A stretch of DNA of 64,000 nucleotides from Desulfobaccales bacterium. Lineage in GTDB: Bacteria; Desulfobacterota; Desulfobaccia; Desulfobaccales; 0-14-0-80-60-11. A program made the translations under genes and the position numbers. Location of the stretch: positions 35,798-99,797 of the forward strand of contig JBBFLF010000011.1 of NCBI GenBank assembly GCA_037481655.1, read 5' to 3'. This document shows, piece by piece, positions 40,942-49,334 of the stretch. Below the pieces are notes generated by a model. The model searched no databases, had not been told where the DNA came from, and was given only the letters and a program-made list of their open reading frames with translations. Positions within the stretch are counted from its first letter, which is position 1. Each line of letters begins with the position of its first letter.

Positions 40942-42075
40942 TTAGCGCTGGGTGACTGCCAGCTCGGCGGTGCCACCCAAGTTGGAAGTGACCACCACTG
41001 TCTGGGGATCAGGTTGTGCGCCGGGAACGATGACCCGCAGGCGAAGGGGAGTGGGGCCAGAGCCGTAAACAAAACCGGTGCTCTTTTCCTTGGCCGTCAG
41101 GACCGCCGTGGCGTTATCGGAAGCAGCCCTGACCTCCAGTAGCCGGTTCCGGACCCGGAATTGCGCCCGCTGGATGGTGACGGTGTCCGCGCCGGGAGGC
41201 GGCGGCGGCGGAGGAATGATACCGCCATAAATGTGGCCGGAGACCACGAATTGGTCGGTCTCGATGGTCTGATTTGAAGGGGTGATGATGGTGAATCTGT
41301 TTCCGTTCTGGCCGGGGCCCACCAGGGTGGTCTCGGTCACCCCGTCGCCCACCCAGGAATTGGGATCGACACCCGGCGCCAAAGTGGCCGCCCGCAAGAA
41401 GATCCATTCCGTGGGGGAGACCAGAAAGCGCTCAAAGCCCGGGGCTTCGCTGTTGGGCAGGCAGGCAGTCTGCCCGAGGCAGAAAGGAGCAAAGCCCCCG
41501 AAATCGAAGGTGTGGTTGATGCCCCGCGTGTCCGCCGGTACATTCTCAAACACCAGGGGTTGGGAGGACCAGGGATGCCTGACGGTGTAAGTGCCCGCTC
41601 CGGTGGTGTTGGTATCGATGCGGATGCGCACCCGGTTGAAGAGGAACTGGTCGCCGTTTAAGGGGTCTCCTCCTCCATAGGCCGCCTCCGCCGCCAGGGT
41701 GAGCTCGGCCTGGTCGCCGCCCCCCAGGTCTATCCGGGCAGTGGCGATGTAGTAAAAGGCCTCTGCCCCGAACCCGGTGGCCTCAGAAAAGGGGTTTCCC
41801 GGGATGACGGGATCAAAGATCATGGTGGGCGGGGTTACTCCGTCGCCTATCGGGGGCACCGGCAGATCCAGCCGGATGCCCTGGGTGTCTTCGATCCACA
41901 GGGGGAAGCCGTTGCCGTTTTTCGTCTCACCGGTAACGGGATCGACATAAGTGGGATAGGTGGCGATGGGCCCCATGCCCCCACGGGGGGGGCCGAGCTG
42001 GGCCAGGGCCGCGGTGGCCAGACCCGTCAACAGGACGAGGAGGATAGCCGTGGTGAGGAATGGTCGCCGGCGCAT
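40942..42075 (-). CDS. Exported protein of unknown function
   Basis: A 377-residue protein with a signal peptide (LTTAILLVLLTGLATAALAQ). The mature part is beta-rich (FYYIATARIDLGGGDQAELTLAAEAAYGGG, VRIRIDTNTTGAGTYTVRHPW) with two cysteines close together (PFCLGQTACLP) and a run of seven prolines near residue 288 before a final domain (VTIQRAQFRVRNRLLEVRAASDNATAVLTA). No known family is recognised. It stands alone with its own terminator; GGAG precedes the ATG. Confidence 0.7.
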   Translation of the reverse strand: MRRRPFLTTAILLVLLTGLATAALAQLGPPRGGMGPIATYPTYVDPVTGETKNGNGFPLWIEDTQGIRLDLPVPPIGDGVTPPTMIFDPVIPGNPFSEATGFGAEAFYYIATARIDLGGGDQAELTLAAEAAYGGGDPLNGDQFLFNRVRIRIDTNTTGAGTYTVRHPWSSQPLVFENVPADTRGINHTFDFGGFAPFCLGQTACLPNSEAPGFERFLVSPTEWIFLRAATLAPGVDPNSWVGDGVTETTLVGPGQNGNRFTIITPSNQTIETDQFVVSGHIYGGIIPPPPPPPGADTVTIQRAQFRVRNRLLEVRAASDNATAVLTAKEKSTGFVYGSGPTPLRLRVIVPGAQPDPQTVVVTSNLGGTAELAVTQR

Positions 42076-42198
42076 GGTGTGTCTCCTTCACAAGGGAGAT
42101 TTTGGGATGAGAATATGGTAACGGCGGGGGGATCCGGCGGCCATGGCCACATGTGTTTAATCCTGCCTGGGTAAAAGTGACTATCCGCAAAGGAGGGA

Positions 42199-43095
42199 TC
42201 AGGGTGACGGCGGGGCAGGCAGGCGCAGGCGGGTCAGGACCCCGGCGTGGTCGGAGACGAAGGGGCCGCTTTGGCCGTCCAGCACCACCCGACTGTCCAG
42301 CACCTGCCCCTCGCCTTTGACGAAGATATAGTCAATGCGGACCGGCAGCCCCGGACGGCGGGAGAAGGGATTGCCGGGGAGCCGGAAGGTGGCCCCGGGT
42401 TCACCGGGCCGGGCGGCGGCGAAGGTGTCCACCCAGCCTTGGGCGGCCAGCTCCGCCAGGAGAGGGTTTCCCGGCCGGGGCGCGGTGTTGAGGTCCCCGG
42501 CCAGGATCAGGAGGCGGGGGTTATACTCCTTGGCCAGCTCCGCCAGCAGGGCCAGCGCCTGCTGAAGCTGTATGAGGCGTCCGGCCCCCAGGCAGCGGGG
42601 GGAGAGATGTACGCTCACCGCCGCCACCTTGCCCATATGGGGCGCCTCCAGCACCGCCGCCGCCACCCCCCGGGGATCCTGGCCGTTACATGAAACGGTG
42701 CCCTCCCGCTGGGCCAGGGGCGGGAAGCGGCTCAAAAACCCGATCCGGTAATGAGAAAAGGGCCGGGTCTCCCAGAAGCAGAAACGGCTGACGGGGTGGT
42801 AGGTGAGGCCCCGCGATGAAAGGCGTCCGGCCAGCTCCGCCAGGGTGTCGCTTTGGCCGTGGAGGAGGCGACTCCAGGGGCCGCCGTAGCCTTCCTGAAA
42901 GAAGATAATGTCGGGAGGCTTGGCCCGGGTGGCCAGGTAATCCGTCAGAGCCGCGGCGCGCTCTCCCCAGGCGCTTCCCCCGGCGGCGCCCATGAGGTTG
43001 AGGGTGAGGAGGGTGAGGCTGTCTGCCGCGGCCCGGCCGCTCAGACACAGGCACAGGCAGCAGGCCAAGGCTGACAGCGTGGTCCCCAACCCCAT
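42199..43095 (-). CDS. Endonuclease/exonuclease/phosphatase family protein, exported
   Basis: A 298-residue protein with a signal peptide (LACCLCLCLSGRAAA) and the EEP fold: LTLLTLNLMG, DIIFFQEGYGG, VSVHLSPR, LLILAGDLNTAPRPGN, RIDYIFVKGEG and VSDHAGVLTRL. The metal and catalytic residues (N, E, D/N, D, H) are all in place. Members cleave DNA, sphingomyelin or phosphoinositides; export suggests a nuclease or lipid phosphatase outside the cytoplasm. AAGGAAG precedes the ATG. Confidence 0.82.
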   Translation of the reverse strand: MGLGTTLSALACCLCLCLSGRAAADSLTLLTLNLMGAAGGSAWGERAAALTDYLATRAKPPDIIFFQEGYGGPWSRLLHGQSDTLAELAGRLSSRGLTYHPVSRFCFWETRPFSHYRIGFLSRFPPLAQREGTVSCNGQDPRGVAAAVLEAPHMGKVAAVSVHLSPRCLGAGRLIQLQQALALLAELAKEYNPRLLILAGDLNTAPRPGNPLLAELAAQGWVDTFAAARPGEPGATFRLPGNPFSRRPGLPVRIDYIFVKGEGQVLDSRVVLDGQSGPFVSDHAGVLTRLRLPAPPSP

Positions 43096-43267
43096 TCTTC
43101 CTTACCTTTGCAGGAAATCGGCTTGCTTTCCCGGGAAGCTCACGGTAGGATGGGACTCGGTTAGGGATGGAGCGGGTGAGCGTTGTCTCCTGCGCCCTTC
43201 CCCTGCCTTCCCCTCCCACCCATGCTTCAGCTTTCGACCCATCGAGGCTTGGCCTCGATTTCATAAA

Positions 43268-43344
43268 GAATTAGGGGTTGGGGGAGAGGGTGTGGGAGAA
43301 GGGGCAGGGGACGCCGACCCCTGATCCTCTCTCCCACTATCTCA
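43268..43344 (+). repeat. Dispersed GC-rich element, half copy 4
   Basis: Only the GGGGTTGGGGGAGAGGG part and the palindrome GAGAAGGGGCAGGGGACGCCGACCCCTGATCCTCTCTC are present; the module with GGGGGAGNNNCTCCCCC is missing. It shows that modules can occur apart. It lies in a divergent gap. Confidence 0.75.
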
Positions 43345-43376
43345 AAATGGCCCAGACTCCCTGGCGGAGGTGCTCC

Positions 43377-43946
43377 ATGAAAAAATCCCTGGGTCCCCGG
43401 ACGCTGGCCTTCCCCACCCCGGTGTGGGTCATCGCCACCTATGACCAGGCGGGCCGGCCCAACGCCATGACTGCGGCCTGGGCCGGCATCTGCTGCTCCA
43501 AGCCGCCGGCGGTGGCGGTCTCCTTGCGGAAGGCCACCTATACCTACGGCAACCTGATGCTGCGCCAGGCCTTCACGGTGAACATCCCCTCCGAGGGCCA
43601 CATCAAAGAGGCGGACTACCTGGGCATCGCCTCCGGGCGGGAGGTGGACAAGTTCGCCCGGGCTAACCTGACGGTAGTCAAAAGCGACCTGGTGGACGCC
43701 CCCTACATCGCCGAGTTTCCGCTGGTGCTGGAGTGCAAGGTCATCCACACTCTGGAAATTGGGCTGCACACCCAGTTTATCGGCGAGATCCTGGATGTCA
43801 AGGCGGACCCGGCAGTCCTGGGGGACAAGGGCCTGCCAGTGATGGAGAAGGTGCGGCCGGCGGTCTTCGGGCCCGAGGTGCGCTCCTACCACGGCATCGG
43901 CGAATATCTGGGGCTGGCCTTCGCCATCGGCAAGGAGATCGGCTAA
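43377..43946 (+). CDS. Flavin reductase/flavoredoxin-family protein
   Basis: A 189-residue FMN-binding split-barrel protein. LGPRTLAFPTPVWVIATYDQAGRPNAMTAAWAG is the FMN-binding opening; CCSKPPAVAVSLRKATYTYGNL and AFTVNIPSEGH follow, and HTQFIGEILDVKAD is typical of flavoredoxins. Such proteins carry FMN and pass electrons, for instance from ferredoxin-linked systems in sulfate reducers. ATG at 43377 is clear because GGAGGTG lies five bases upstream; upstream frame is repeat sequence. Confidence 0.88.
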   Translation: MKKSLGPRTLAFPTPVWVIATYDQAGRPNAMTAAWAGICCSKPPAVAVSLRKATYTYGNLMLRQAFTVNIPSEGHIKEADYLGIASGREVDKFARANLTVVKSDLVDAPYIAEFPLVLECKVIHTLEIGLHTQFIGEILDVKADPAVLGDKGLPVMEKVRPAVFGPEVRSYHGIGEYLGLAFAIGKEIG

Positions 43947-43982
43947 GGGAAACACCCGCCAGCGAGGGAGAAGGACCCGACC

Positions 43983-44405
43983 ATGAAGCATCGGCACCGG
44001 CATCTGGCGTGGGGGGCGACCCTGATTCTGGCCCTGTGGCTGAGCTCTCTTCTGGCGGCCTGCAGCACCCCGCCGCCGCCCCGACCCAGCTGGCCCAGCC
44101 TGGTGGTCACCGAGGACCGGGTGCAGTACTACGTCAGCAACCTGAAGCTCCCCGGCACCCGGCAGGAGCTTCGGGCCCGGCGGGGGGAGGGCAACCTCTG
44201 GATCCCCCTGAAGGAGATGGCCAGCCTGCGGTTCACCGGGTATCTGCACCCGGACGATTACCGGCGGGCCCGGGTGGTGCTGCGCTCCGGCGAGGTGCTG
44301 GAGGTGGAACTTTACACCCGGGGCCTCATCGAGGGGGACACCGACGCCGGCTACTGGAACCTGCCCTTGAGCCAGGTGGCCGCCATTGAGTTCGGCCGCA
44401 ACTGA
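43983..44405 (+). CDS. Small lipoprotein of unknown function
   Basis: A 140-residue protein with signal peptide WGATLILALWLSSLLAACST, a lipobox (LAAC). The mature part has a compact beta domain (GNLWIPLKEMASLRFTG, RARVVLRSGEVLEVELY, LPLSQVAAIEFGRN). It overlaps the prepilin peptidase gene by 20 bases at its end. No family recognised. Confidence 0.7.
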   Translation: MKHRHRHLAWGATLILALWLSSLLAACSTPPPPRPSWPSLVVTEDRVQYYVSNLKLPGTRQELRARRGEGNLWIPLKEMASLRFTGYLHPDDYRRARVVLRSGEVLEVELYTRGLIEGDTDAGYWNLPLSQVAAIEFGRN

Positions 44406-45168
44406 GGTGGGGGCGGTCCTGCTGGCCGGGCTGGTGGGCCTGGCGGTGGGGAGCTTCCTTAACGTGGTCATCACCCGCCTGCCCCGGGGGGAGTCGCCCT
44501 TCCGGGGCCGCTCCCGCTGCCCGCAGTGCGATGCCCCCCTCCGGTGGCGGGACAATCTGCCCCTCCTCAGCTACCTGCTTCTCCGGGGCCGCTGCCGCGC
44601 CTGCGGCGGGCCCATCCCCTGGCGCTATCCCCTGGTGGAACTCGTCAGCGGCCTGTTGGCGGCGGCCCTGTGGCTGAAGTTTCCGGCCAGTCCCCTGCTC
44701 TTGGCCTACGCGCCCTTCGGCGCCGGGCTGGTGGCCTTAAGCTTCCTTGACCTGGAGCATTTCTGGCTGCCCGATGTCCTGACCCTGCCGCTCACCCTTC
44801 TGGGGCTCCTTCTGTCCCTGGTCCTGCCGCACCTGAGGTGGTATGAGGCGTTTTCGGGAGCGCTGGTGGGGGGCGGGGCCTTCTATCTGGTGGCCTGGGG
44901 GTATTATCGCCTCACCGGCCGGGAAGGGCTGGGGCTGGGGGACGCCAAACTCCTGGCCCTCATCGGGGCCTTCTTGGGCATTCGGGCCCTGCCCTGGGTG
45001 GTGCTGATGAGCGCCTTGATGGGGGCAGGGGCGGGCGCCGTCCTCATCTGGCGGGAACGGGCCGGCCGCCTCACCCCCATCCCATATGGGCCGTTTCTGG
45101 CCGCGGCTGCCCTGCTCTACCTCTTCTTCGCCGACAGCCCGCTGGTGGCGGGAGCCCTGTGGCGGTGA
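44386..45168 (+). CDS. gspO: Prepilin peptidase (GspO/PilD)
   Basis: A 260-residue membrane aspartyl protease. GSFLNVVITRLPRGESPF opens it; the zinc site has CPQCDAPLRWRDNLPLLSYLLLRGRCRAC. The two catalytic aspartates are in ALSFLDLEHFWLPDVLTLP and GLGLGDAKLLALIGAFLG, each in the family pattern. About seven transmembrane helices. It cleaves and methylates the pseudopilins encoded at 29.5-32.5 kb, which have no other peptidase in the window. The start is doubtful: TTG at 44386 or GTG at 44407. Confidence 0.93.
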   Translation: MSSAATEVGAVLLAGLVGLAVGSFLNVVITRLPRGESPFRGRSRCPQCDAPLRWRDNLPLLSYLLLRGRCRACGGPIPWRYPLVELVSGLLAAALWLKFPASPLLLAYAPFGAGLVALSFLDLEHFWLPDVLTLPLTLLGLLLSLVLPHLRWYEAFSGALVGGGAFYLVAWGYYRLTGREGLGLGDAKLLALIGAFLGIRALPWVVLMSALMGAGAGAVLIWRERAGRLTPIPYGPFLAAAALLYLFFADSPLVAGALWR

Positions 45169-45200
45169 GCCGGGTGGGGCCAGCCGTTGACGGGCTCATC

Positions 45201-45243
45201 AAAAAATAATCCCCGCCTCAGACATTTCTCATCGGGGGCGGGG
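45201..45243 (-). terminator. Terminator for the 45328 gene
   Basis: On the minus strand, CCCCGCC (plus 45237-45243 complement) pairs with GGCGGGG across a 19-base loop, then ATTATTTTTT. The long loop lowers confidence. Confidence 0.55.
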
Positions 45244-45327
45244 ACAGTGATGGTCTGAGCCAAAGGGAGGCCAAGGCCCTTTGCCCCCAGGCCGGGATGG
45301 CGGGATCGGGATGCCCGGACGCCGCGG

Positions 45328-45654
45328 TTATGGCAGGAAGAATCCCGGTTCCCGGCCCGGACGGCCCAGGCGGCGCTGGAAGGTCCACTCCGCCGGCTGG
45401 CCCACAAAGGCGTTGGCCGACTCCTTGACGGTGTTGCTGGGGATGGTGACGGGCAGGGTGCCCACAAAGCCGCCCATGCCGATGAGGGTGGTGGCCACCC
45501 CCGCGGGCCGGAGGAACAGGGCGTCCATGGCCTGCCAGGCGGCGCTGGGCTCGGTCTCGTAATAGCGGTAATACTGCATCTGGGCCGCCGCCGGGCCCGC
45601 CAGGAGGGCCACAAGGAGAAGGCCCGCCACCAGAGCGGGGATTCCGGATCGCAT
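45328..45654 (-). CDS. Small exported protein of unknown function
   Basis: A 108-residue protein with a signal peptide (IPALVAGLLLVALLAGPAAA) and a second hydrophobic segment (FLRPAGVATTLIGMGGFVGTLPVTI). The pattern FLRPxGVxxTLIG..GTLP..IPSNTVKESANAFVGQPAEWTFQRRLGR is one I associate with small proteobacterial proteins without known function. ATG at 45654 has GAGGGG seven bases upstream; a GTG or ATG further up is less favoured. Confidence 0.65.
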   Translation of the reverse strand: MRSGIPALVAGLLLVALLAGPAAAQMQYYRYYETEPSAAWQAMDALFLRPAGVATTLIGMGGFVGTLPVTIPSNTVKESANAFVGQPAEWTFQRRLGRPGREPGFFLP

Positions 45655-45822
45655 GATCTGCCCCCTCAAGAGGTTTGTTACCCCTATTATTCGGCTTTAT
45701 CACCGCAGAAACAAGGGGCGGTGGTATTTTTGTGATCTCCGGGGTGGCGTCCGCCGGTCTTCGCGTGGCGGAAAACCTGCCCCTCAGCTACAATGTGCCT
45801 TATCCCATTGGAGGAGGTTGAC

Positions 45823-46758
45823 ATGAAACACACCTTTGCCGGAACCGTCGCCCTGCTTTGGCTGGCGCTGCTGTTGTCCGGCTGTGGTAATCCCCAGGAA
45901 GAGGCCCGCATCAAACTGGGCCAGATGAACCTCAAATATAATGAAGACACCTTCGTGGAGCGGGCCCGGGACGGGGACGTCCTGGCGGTGAGGCTTTTCC
46001 TGCAGGCCGGGATGAACCCGGAGGTGGCGGACAAGGAGGGCAAGACCGCCCTCATCGCCGCGGCCCAGAAAGGGCGGGCGCAGATCATCCGGATATTGCT
46101 GGAGAAGGGGGCCAACGTCAATGCCAAGGACAAGCGCTTCGGGGGCACTCCCCTCATCTGGGCGGCCTTGCAGGGCGATGTGGAGACCCTGAAGCTGCTT
46201 TTGGAGAAGGGCGCCGATCTTGCGGGCACCGATGAGAAAAACGGCATGAATGCGCTTCTGGCCGCCGCGGCCCGGGGACATCTGGAGGCGGCCAAGCTGC
46301 TGCTGGAACGGGGCATGCAGGTGAACGCGGCAGACAAGGAAGGCCGCACCCCCCTCTTGTGGGCGGCCCAGAGCGGCAACCAGGAGCTGGTGGCCTTGCT
46401 GCTGGACAAAGGGGCCGACCCCAAGGCCCGGGAGAAAAACGGCCTGGACCTGCTTCTGGCCGCAGCCTCCCGGGGACGCCTGGACATAGTAAAACTGGCC
46501 CTGGAGAAGGGGGCGGATCTTAACTCGGTGGACAACGAAAGCAACACCGTGCTCATCTGGGCGGTGAAAGGCGGCAATCCCGAGCTGGTCTCCTTCCTGG
46601 TGGAGAAGGGCGTGCCGGTCAATGCCCGCAATCAGAAGGGGAAAACGGCCCTGAGCCAGGCTCAGGACGCCAAGCGCCAGGATCTCGTGGATCTCCTCCT
46701 CAAAGCCGGAGCCGCCCCGGAAGCCCCCAAGGCGGAGCCGCAGCCCAAGAACCCCTAA
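45823..46758 (+). CDS. Ankyrin-repeat lipoprotein
   Basis: A 311-residue protein. The signal peptide ends LALLLSGCGNP, a lipobox. From residue about 47 there are about eight ankyrin repeats, for example GKTALIAAAQKGRAQIIRILLEKGANVN, GTPLIWAALQGDVETLKLLLEKGADL and GRTPLLWAAQSGNQELVALLLDKGADP. It would present a binding surface in the periplasm, anchored to a membrane; partner unknown. The tail is proline-rich. ATG at 45823 follows GGAGGTTGAC. Confidence 0.88.
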   Translation: MKHTFAGTVALLWLALLLSGCGNPQEEARIKLGQMNLKYNEDTFVERARDGDVLAVRLFLQAGMNPEVADKEGKTALIAAAQKGRAQIIRILLEKGANVNAKDKRFGGTPLIWAALQGDVETLKLLLEKGADLAGTDEKNGMNALLAAAARGHLEAAKLLLERGMQVNAADKEGRTPLLWAAQSGNQELVALLLDKGADPKAREKNGLDLLLAAASRGRLDIVKLALEKGADLNSVDNESNTVLIWAVKGGNPELVSFLVEKGVPVNARNQKGKTALSQAQDAKRQDLVDLLLKAGAAPEAPKAEPQPKNP

Positions 46759-46768
46759 CCACAGATGG

Positions 46769-46806
46769 AAGGCGCCCGGACTCGGGGATGGAGCTCTGGG
46801 CGCCTT
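46769..46806. terminator. Hairpin between convergent genes
   Basis: AAGGCGCCC (46769-46777) and GGGCGCCTT (46798-46806) form a perfect 9-bp stem between the ankyrin and Nudix genes. It contains part of the Nudix stop codon. There is no T-run, so termination is inferred from position. Confidence 0.5.
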
Positions 46807-47461
46807 AGTCCCGGCAAGGGGTGGTGCCGAAGGGGTTTTTGCCCAGGCGGCTCAAGAGGTCCAGGAGCAGGCGGGCGGTGGCCCCCCAGATGCAGGTGTC
46901 GTTGAGGTGCCAGCAGCAGACGCTCACCGTGCGGCCCTGGTAGGTGTACGGGCCGGTGCGCCAGCGTTCCGGCGGAAAGAATTCTGCCACCGGAAAGGTG
47001 AGGAGGCGGGCCACCTCCCGGGGATTGGGGCAAAAATCATAGGGATAGGGGATGACCCCCACGAAGGGGTGGATGAAAAACCCGGTGACCGTGGCGGTGG
47101 GCTCGAGCATCCCCAGCACCTGCACCTCTTGCGGGGGGAGACCGATCTCCTCCCAGGTCTCTCGCAAGGCGGTGGCCAGAAGGTGGGGATCGCCGGGGTC
47201 GGCCACTCCGCCGGGAAAGGAGATCTGGCTCTGGTGGTGCTTCACCAGCTCGGTGCGCTGGGTGAAGAGGAGGTGGGGCTCCCCTGCCTGCCAGAAAACG
47301 GGGACCAGCACCCCGGCAGGGTGGCAGTCGGGTGGGCTGTCGTCGGCCAACGTCACCGGGGCGAGTACGGCGGCCAGCGAAGCGGGCGACAGGGGGAAGC
47401 GGAGGCCGGCGGGAGGGTTGTCAGGCATAGACACCACGGGCGCGACTTCCTGACGCGCCAT
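46805..47461 (-). CDS. Nudix hydrolase, CoA pyrophosphatase type (NudL-like)
   Basis: About 218 residues. The Nudix box is GGVADPGDPHLLATALRETWEEIGL, with the first glutamate replaced by aspartate as in many CoA pyrophosphatases; the preceding LLFTQRTELVKHHQSQISFPGG is the NudL (UPF0035) motif. Members split CoA or acyl-CoA into phosphopantetheine and 3',5'-ADP. The start is uncertain: ATG at 47461 (GGAGA very close) or ATG at 47431. Confidence 0.85.
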   Translation of the reverse strand: MARQEVAPVVSMPDNPPAGLRFPLSPASLAAVLAPVTLADDSPPDCHPAGVLVPVFWQAGEPHLLFTQRTELVKHHQSQISFPGGVADPGDPHLLATALRETWEEIGLPPQEVQVLGMLEPTATVTGFFIHPFVGVIPYPYDFCPNPREVARLLTFPVAEFFPPERWRTGPYTYQGRTVSVCCWHLNDTCIWGATARLLLDLLSRLGKNPFGTTPCRD

Positions 47462-47624
47462 TCTCCGTATTGTCCCCCAGGGCAGGGGATTTGACAAGGC
47501 GTCTGCGGCCGCCAGGATTTGACACCCCCGACCGGAAGGGTTATTTTGGAAATACCGGATGCCGGGGTGGATCAAGGGGATGGCCAACCCGGTTCCTGCT
47601 CATTTCCTGTGAGGAAGGGACGTC

Positions 47625-48170
47625 ATGACCCAGGAAAAGGATAAGCCCACGGTGCGGGATTATCTGCTGGCGGCCTTGAAAGAGGCCATCCAGATGGAGG
47701 TGGACGGCCGCCAGTTTTATCTGGAAGCGGCCAAAAAGGTGCAGAATGAAGGGGTGCGCCAGATCCTCGAATATCTGGCGGAGGCCGAGGTCTACCACAT
47801 CAAGAAGTTCAACGAAATCTACCACAGCCTGGAAAAGGACCCTAACTGGACCGAGAGCCTGGCCTCTTTCAAGCCTCCCAAGATCGAGCCCTATGCCTGT
47901 GTCCTGGCCCTGGAGAAGGCCGAGCAGGGTACCGGCGGCAAGGACGACCTGGAGGCCCTGCGCACCGGCCTCAAAATGGAACAGTGCGCCATCGACTATT
48001 ATACCAAGCTGGCCAAGGAGACGGAGGTGCCCCTGGCCCGGCGCTTCTTCATCAGCCTGGCCCATGAGGAGCGGGGGCATTACATGATGCTTCTGGACAT
48101 GCACAATTATCTCACCGACCCGGCGGACTGGTTTTACGTCCACCAGATGGGCCACGTGGACGGCGCCTGA
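47625..48170 (+). CDS. Ferritin-like/rubrerythrin-family diiron protein
   Basis: A 181-residue four-helix bundle protein. The metal ligands appear as EAIQMEVDGRQFYLEAAKK, EYLAEAEVYHIKKF, LKMEQCAIDYYTKLAKE and SLAHEERGHYMMLLDMH: two E and two ExxH motifs. It lacks the rubredoxin domain of true rubrerythrin. Such proteins reduce peroxide in anaerobes or act on iron stores. GAGGAAGGGACGTC precedes the ATG. A likely terminator follows at 48210. Confidence 0.85.
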   Translation: MTQEKDKPTVRDYLLAALKEAIQMEVDGRQFYLEAAKKVQNEGVRQILEYLAEAEVYHIKKFNEIYHSLEKDPNWTESLASFKPPKIEPYACVLALEKAEQGTGGKDDLEALRTGLKMEQCAIDYYTKLAKETEVPLARRFFISLAHEERGHYMMLLDMHNYLTDPADWFYVHQMGHVDGA

Positions 48171-48209
48171 GCCCGGCCGAGGTTCAGGTTTCATGGGTAG
48201 CGGACAACA

Positions 48210-48246
48210 GGAGGCAGGGCCGCCAGGTTCTGCCTCCGTTTCTCTT
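48210..48246 (+). terminator. Terminator after the ferritin-like gene
   Basis: GGAGGCAG (48210-48217) and CTGCCTCC (48230-48237) pair around a 12-base loop, followed by GTTTCTCTT, a weak T-rich tract. Confidence 0.55.
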
Positions 48247-48345
48247 CAAGCCCTTAATGTGAACTTAATTTTGGCCTGCCCTCTGAGAAATTGCATTTAC
48301 AGGCTTTTAATTATTCCCCTTGAAATTTTGATCTTGGAATATTCA

Positions 48346-48432
48346 CTTTGAACCTTGAACCTTGAACTTTGAACTTTGAACTTTGAACTTTGAACCTTGA
48401 ACTTTGGACTTTGGGCCTTGGACTTTGGACTA
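48346..48432 (+). repeat. 7-bp tandem array (units TTGAACC, TTGAACT, TTGGACT)
   Basis: About a dozen head-to-tail 7-base units run directly up to the ATG of the MBL hydrolase gene (48437). The unit set is the same as in the arrays at 5392-5747, so the family is dispersed. Unit drift is gradual from TTGAAC types to TTGGAC types. Confidence 0.88.
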
Positions 48433-48436
48433 ACAT

Positions 48437-49198
48437 ATGGAGCTGATTATTTTGGGCTCCGGCACCGGGGTGCCGTCTCGCCGCCGGGGGGCGCCGGGCT
48501 ACGCGGTCCTGGCCGCCGGGAAACTCACGGTCCTGGATCTGGGCGCCGGGACGCTGAGGGCCCTGAGCCAGCACGGCCTGGATTTCTCTCGCATTGACCT
48601 TCTGGCCCTCACCCACCTGCACCCGGACCACGTGGGGGACCTGGTCCCCTTTTTCTTTGCCACCCACTACGCCCTGGGCTACACCCGCACTGAGCCCTTC
48701 ATGGTGGCCGCTGCCCGGGGCTTCGGAGAGTTTTGTGAGCGCCTTAAGGTCCCCTTCGGCCGCTGGGTGGAGCCGCCCCCGGGGCTCATGGACCTCAGGG
48801 AGCTCAACCCTGAGGGGCCAGACGGGCTGGAGCTTCCCGGTCTGAGGCTTAAAAGCGCGCCGGTGCAGCACCTCCCCGGCAGTCTGGCCTACCGCCTGGA
48901 GGCGGAGGGCGGTTCTCTGGTGTATTCCGGGGACACCGAAGCCTGCGACTCCCTGGCGGAGCTGGCCCGGGGGGCAGACGTGCTCCTGTGCGAGTGCGCC
49001 AAGCCGTACCCGATCCCGGGGCACATGACCCCGGAGCAGGCCGGGCGGTTGGCGGCCCGGGCCCAGGTGCGCCGCCTCATCCTCACCCACTTCTATCCCC
49101 CCTGCGACGAGGTGGACGTGGTGGCCCTGGCGGCGAAGGAATTTGGCGGCGAGATCATCCGGGCGGAAGACGGCCTGCGGCTGAATATTCCCGGCTGA
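48437..49198 (+). CDS. Metallo-beta-lactamase fold hydrolase, RNase Z-like
   Basis: A 253-residue MBL-fold protein. LIILGSGTGVPSRRRGAPGY is typical of the RNase Z/ElaC branch; LLALTHLHPDHVGDLVPFFF gives the metal motif HxHxDH, and AYRLEAEGGSLVYSGDTEACDSLAELARGADVLLCECA, HMTPEQAGRLAARA and LILTHFYPP complete the site. It has no tRNase exosite arm, so it is more likely a phosphodiesterase or other hydrolase of the group than tRNase Z. The ATG directly abuts the 7-bp array and has no visible ribosome binding site. Confidence 0.85.
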   Translation: MELIILGSGTGVPSRRRGAPGYAVLAAGKLTVLDLGAGTLRALSQHGLDFSRIDLLALTHLHPDHVGDLVPFFFATHYALGYTRTEPFMVAAARGFGEFCERLKVPFGRWVEPPPGLMDLRELNPEGPDGLELPGLRLKSAPVQHLPGSLAYRLEAEGGSLVYSGDTEACDSLAELARGADVLLCECAKPYPIPGHMTPEQAGRLAARAQVRRLILTHFYPPCDEVDVVALAAKEFGGEIIRAEDGLRLNIPG

Positions 49199-49233
49199 GG
49201 CGGTTAAGAAAAGGGAGCGGAAGCGGGTGAGGA

Positions 49234-49267
49234 TGAGGGGGAAGGGGGCTAAAGCCCCTGGCCCTCA
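49234..49267. repeat. Single hairpin resembling a degenerate repeat half-element
   Basis: TGAGGGGGAAGGGGGCT and AGCCCCTGGCCCTCA form an imperfect stem. It looks like one decayed palindrome of the dispersed family, between the MBL and prenyl synthase genes (convergent). Confidence 0.4.
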
Positions 49268-49334
49268 CGCCGACAAACTGTGCTCATCAACTGCAATTGT
49301 GGGGGGGCCGGTCCGGAGTGGTCAGGGTGGGGGA

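Noticed and set aside
48346..48432. CRISPR-like array
   Set aside because: Units are 7 bases with no spacers, and no cas genes are present.
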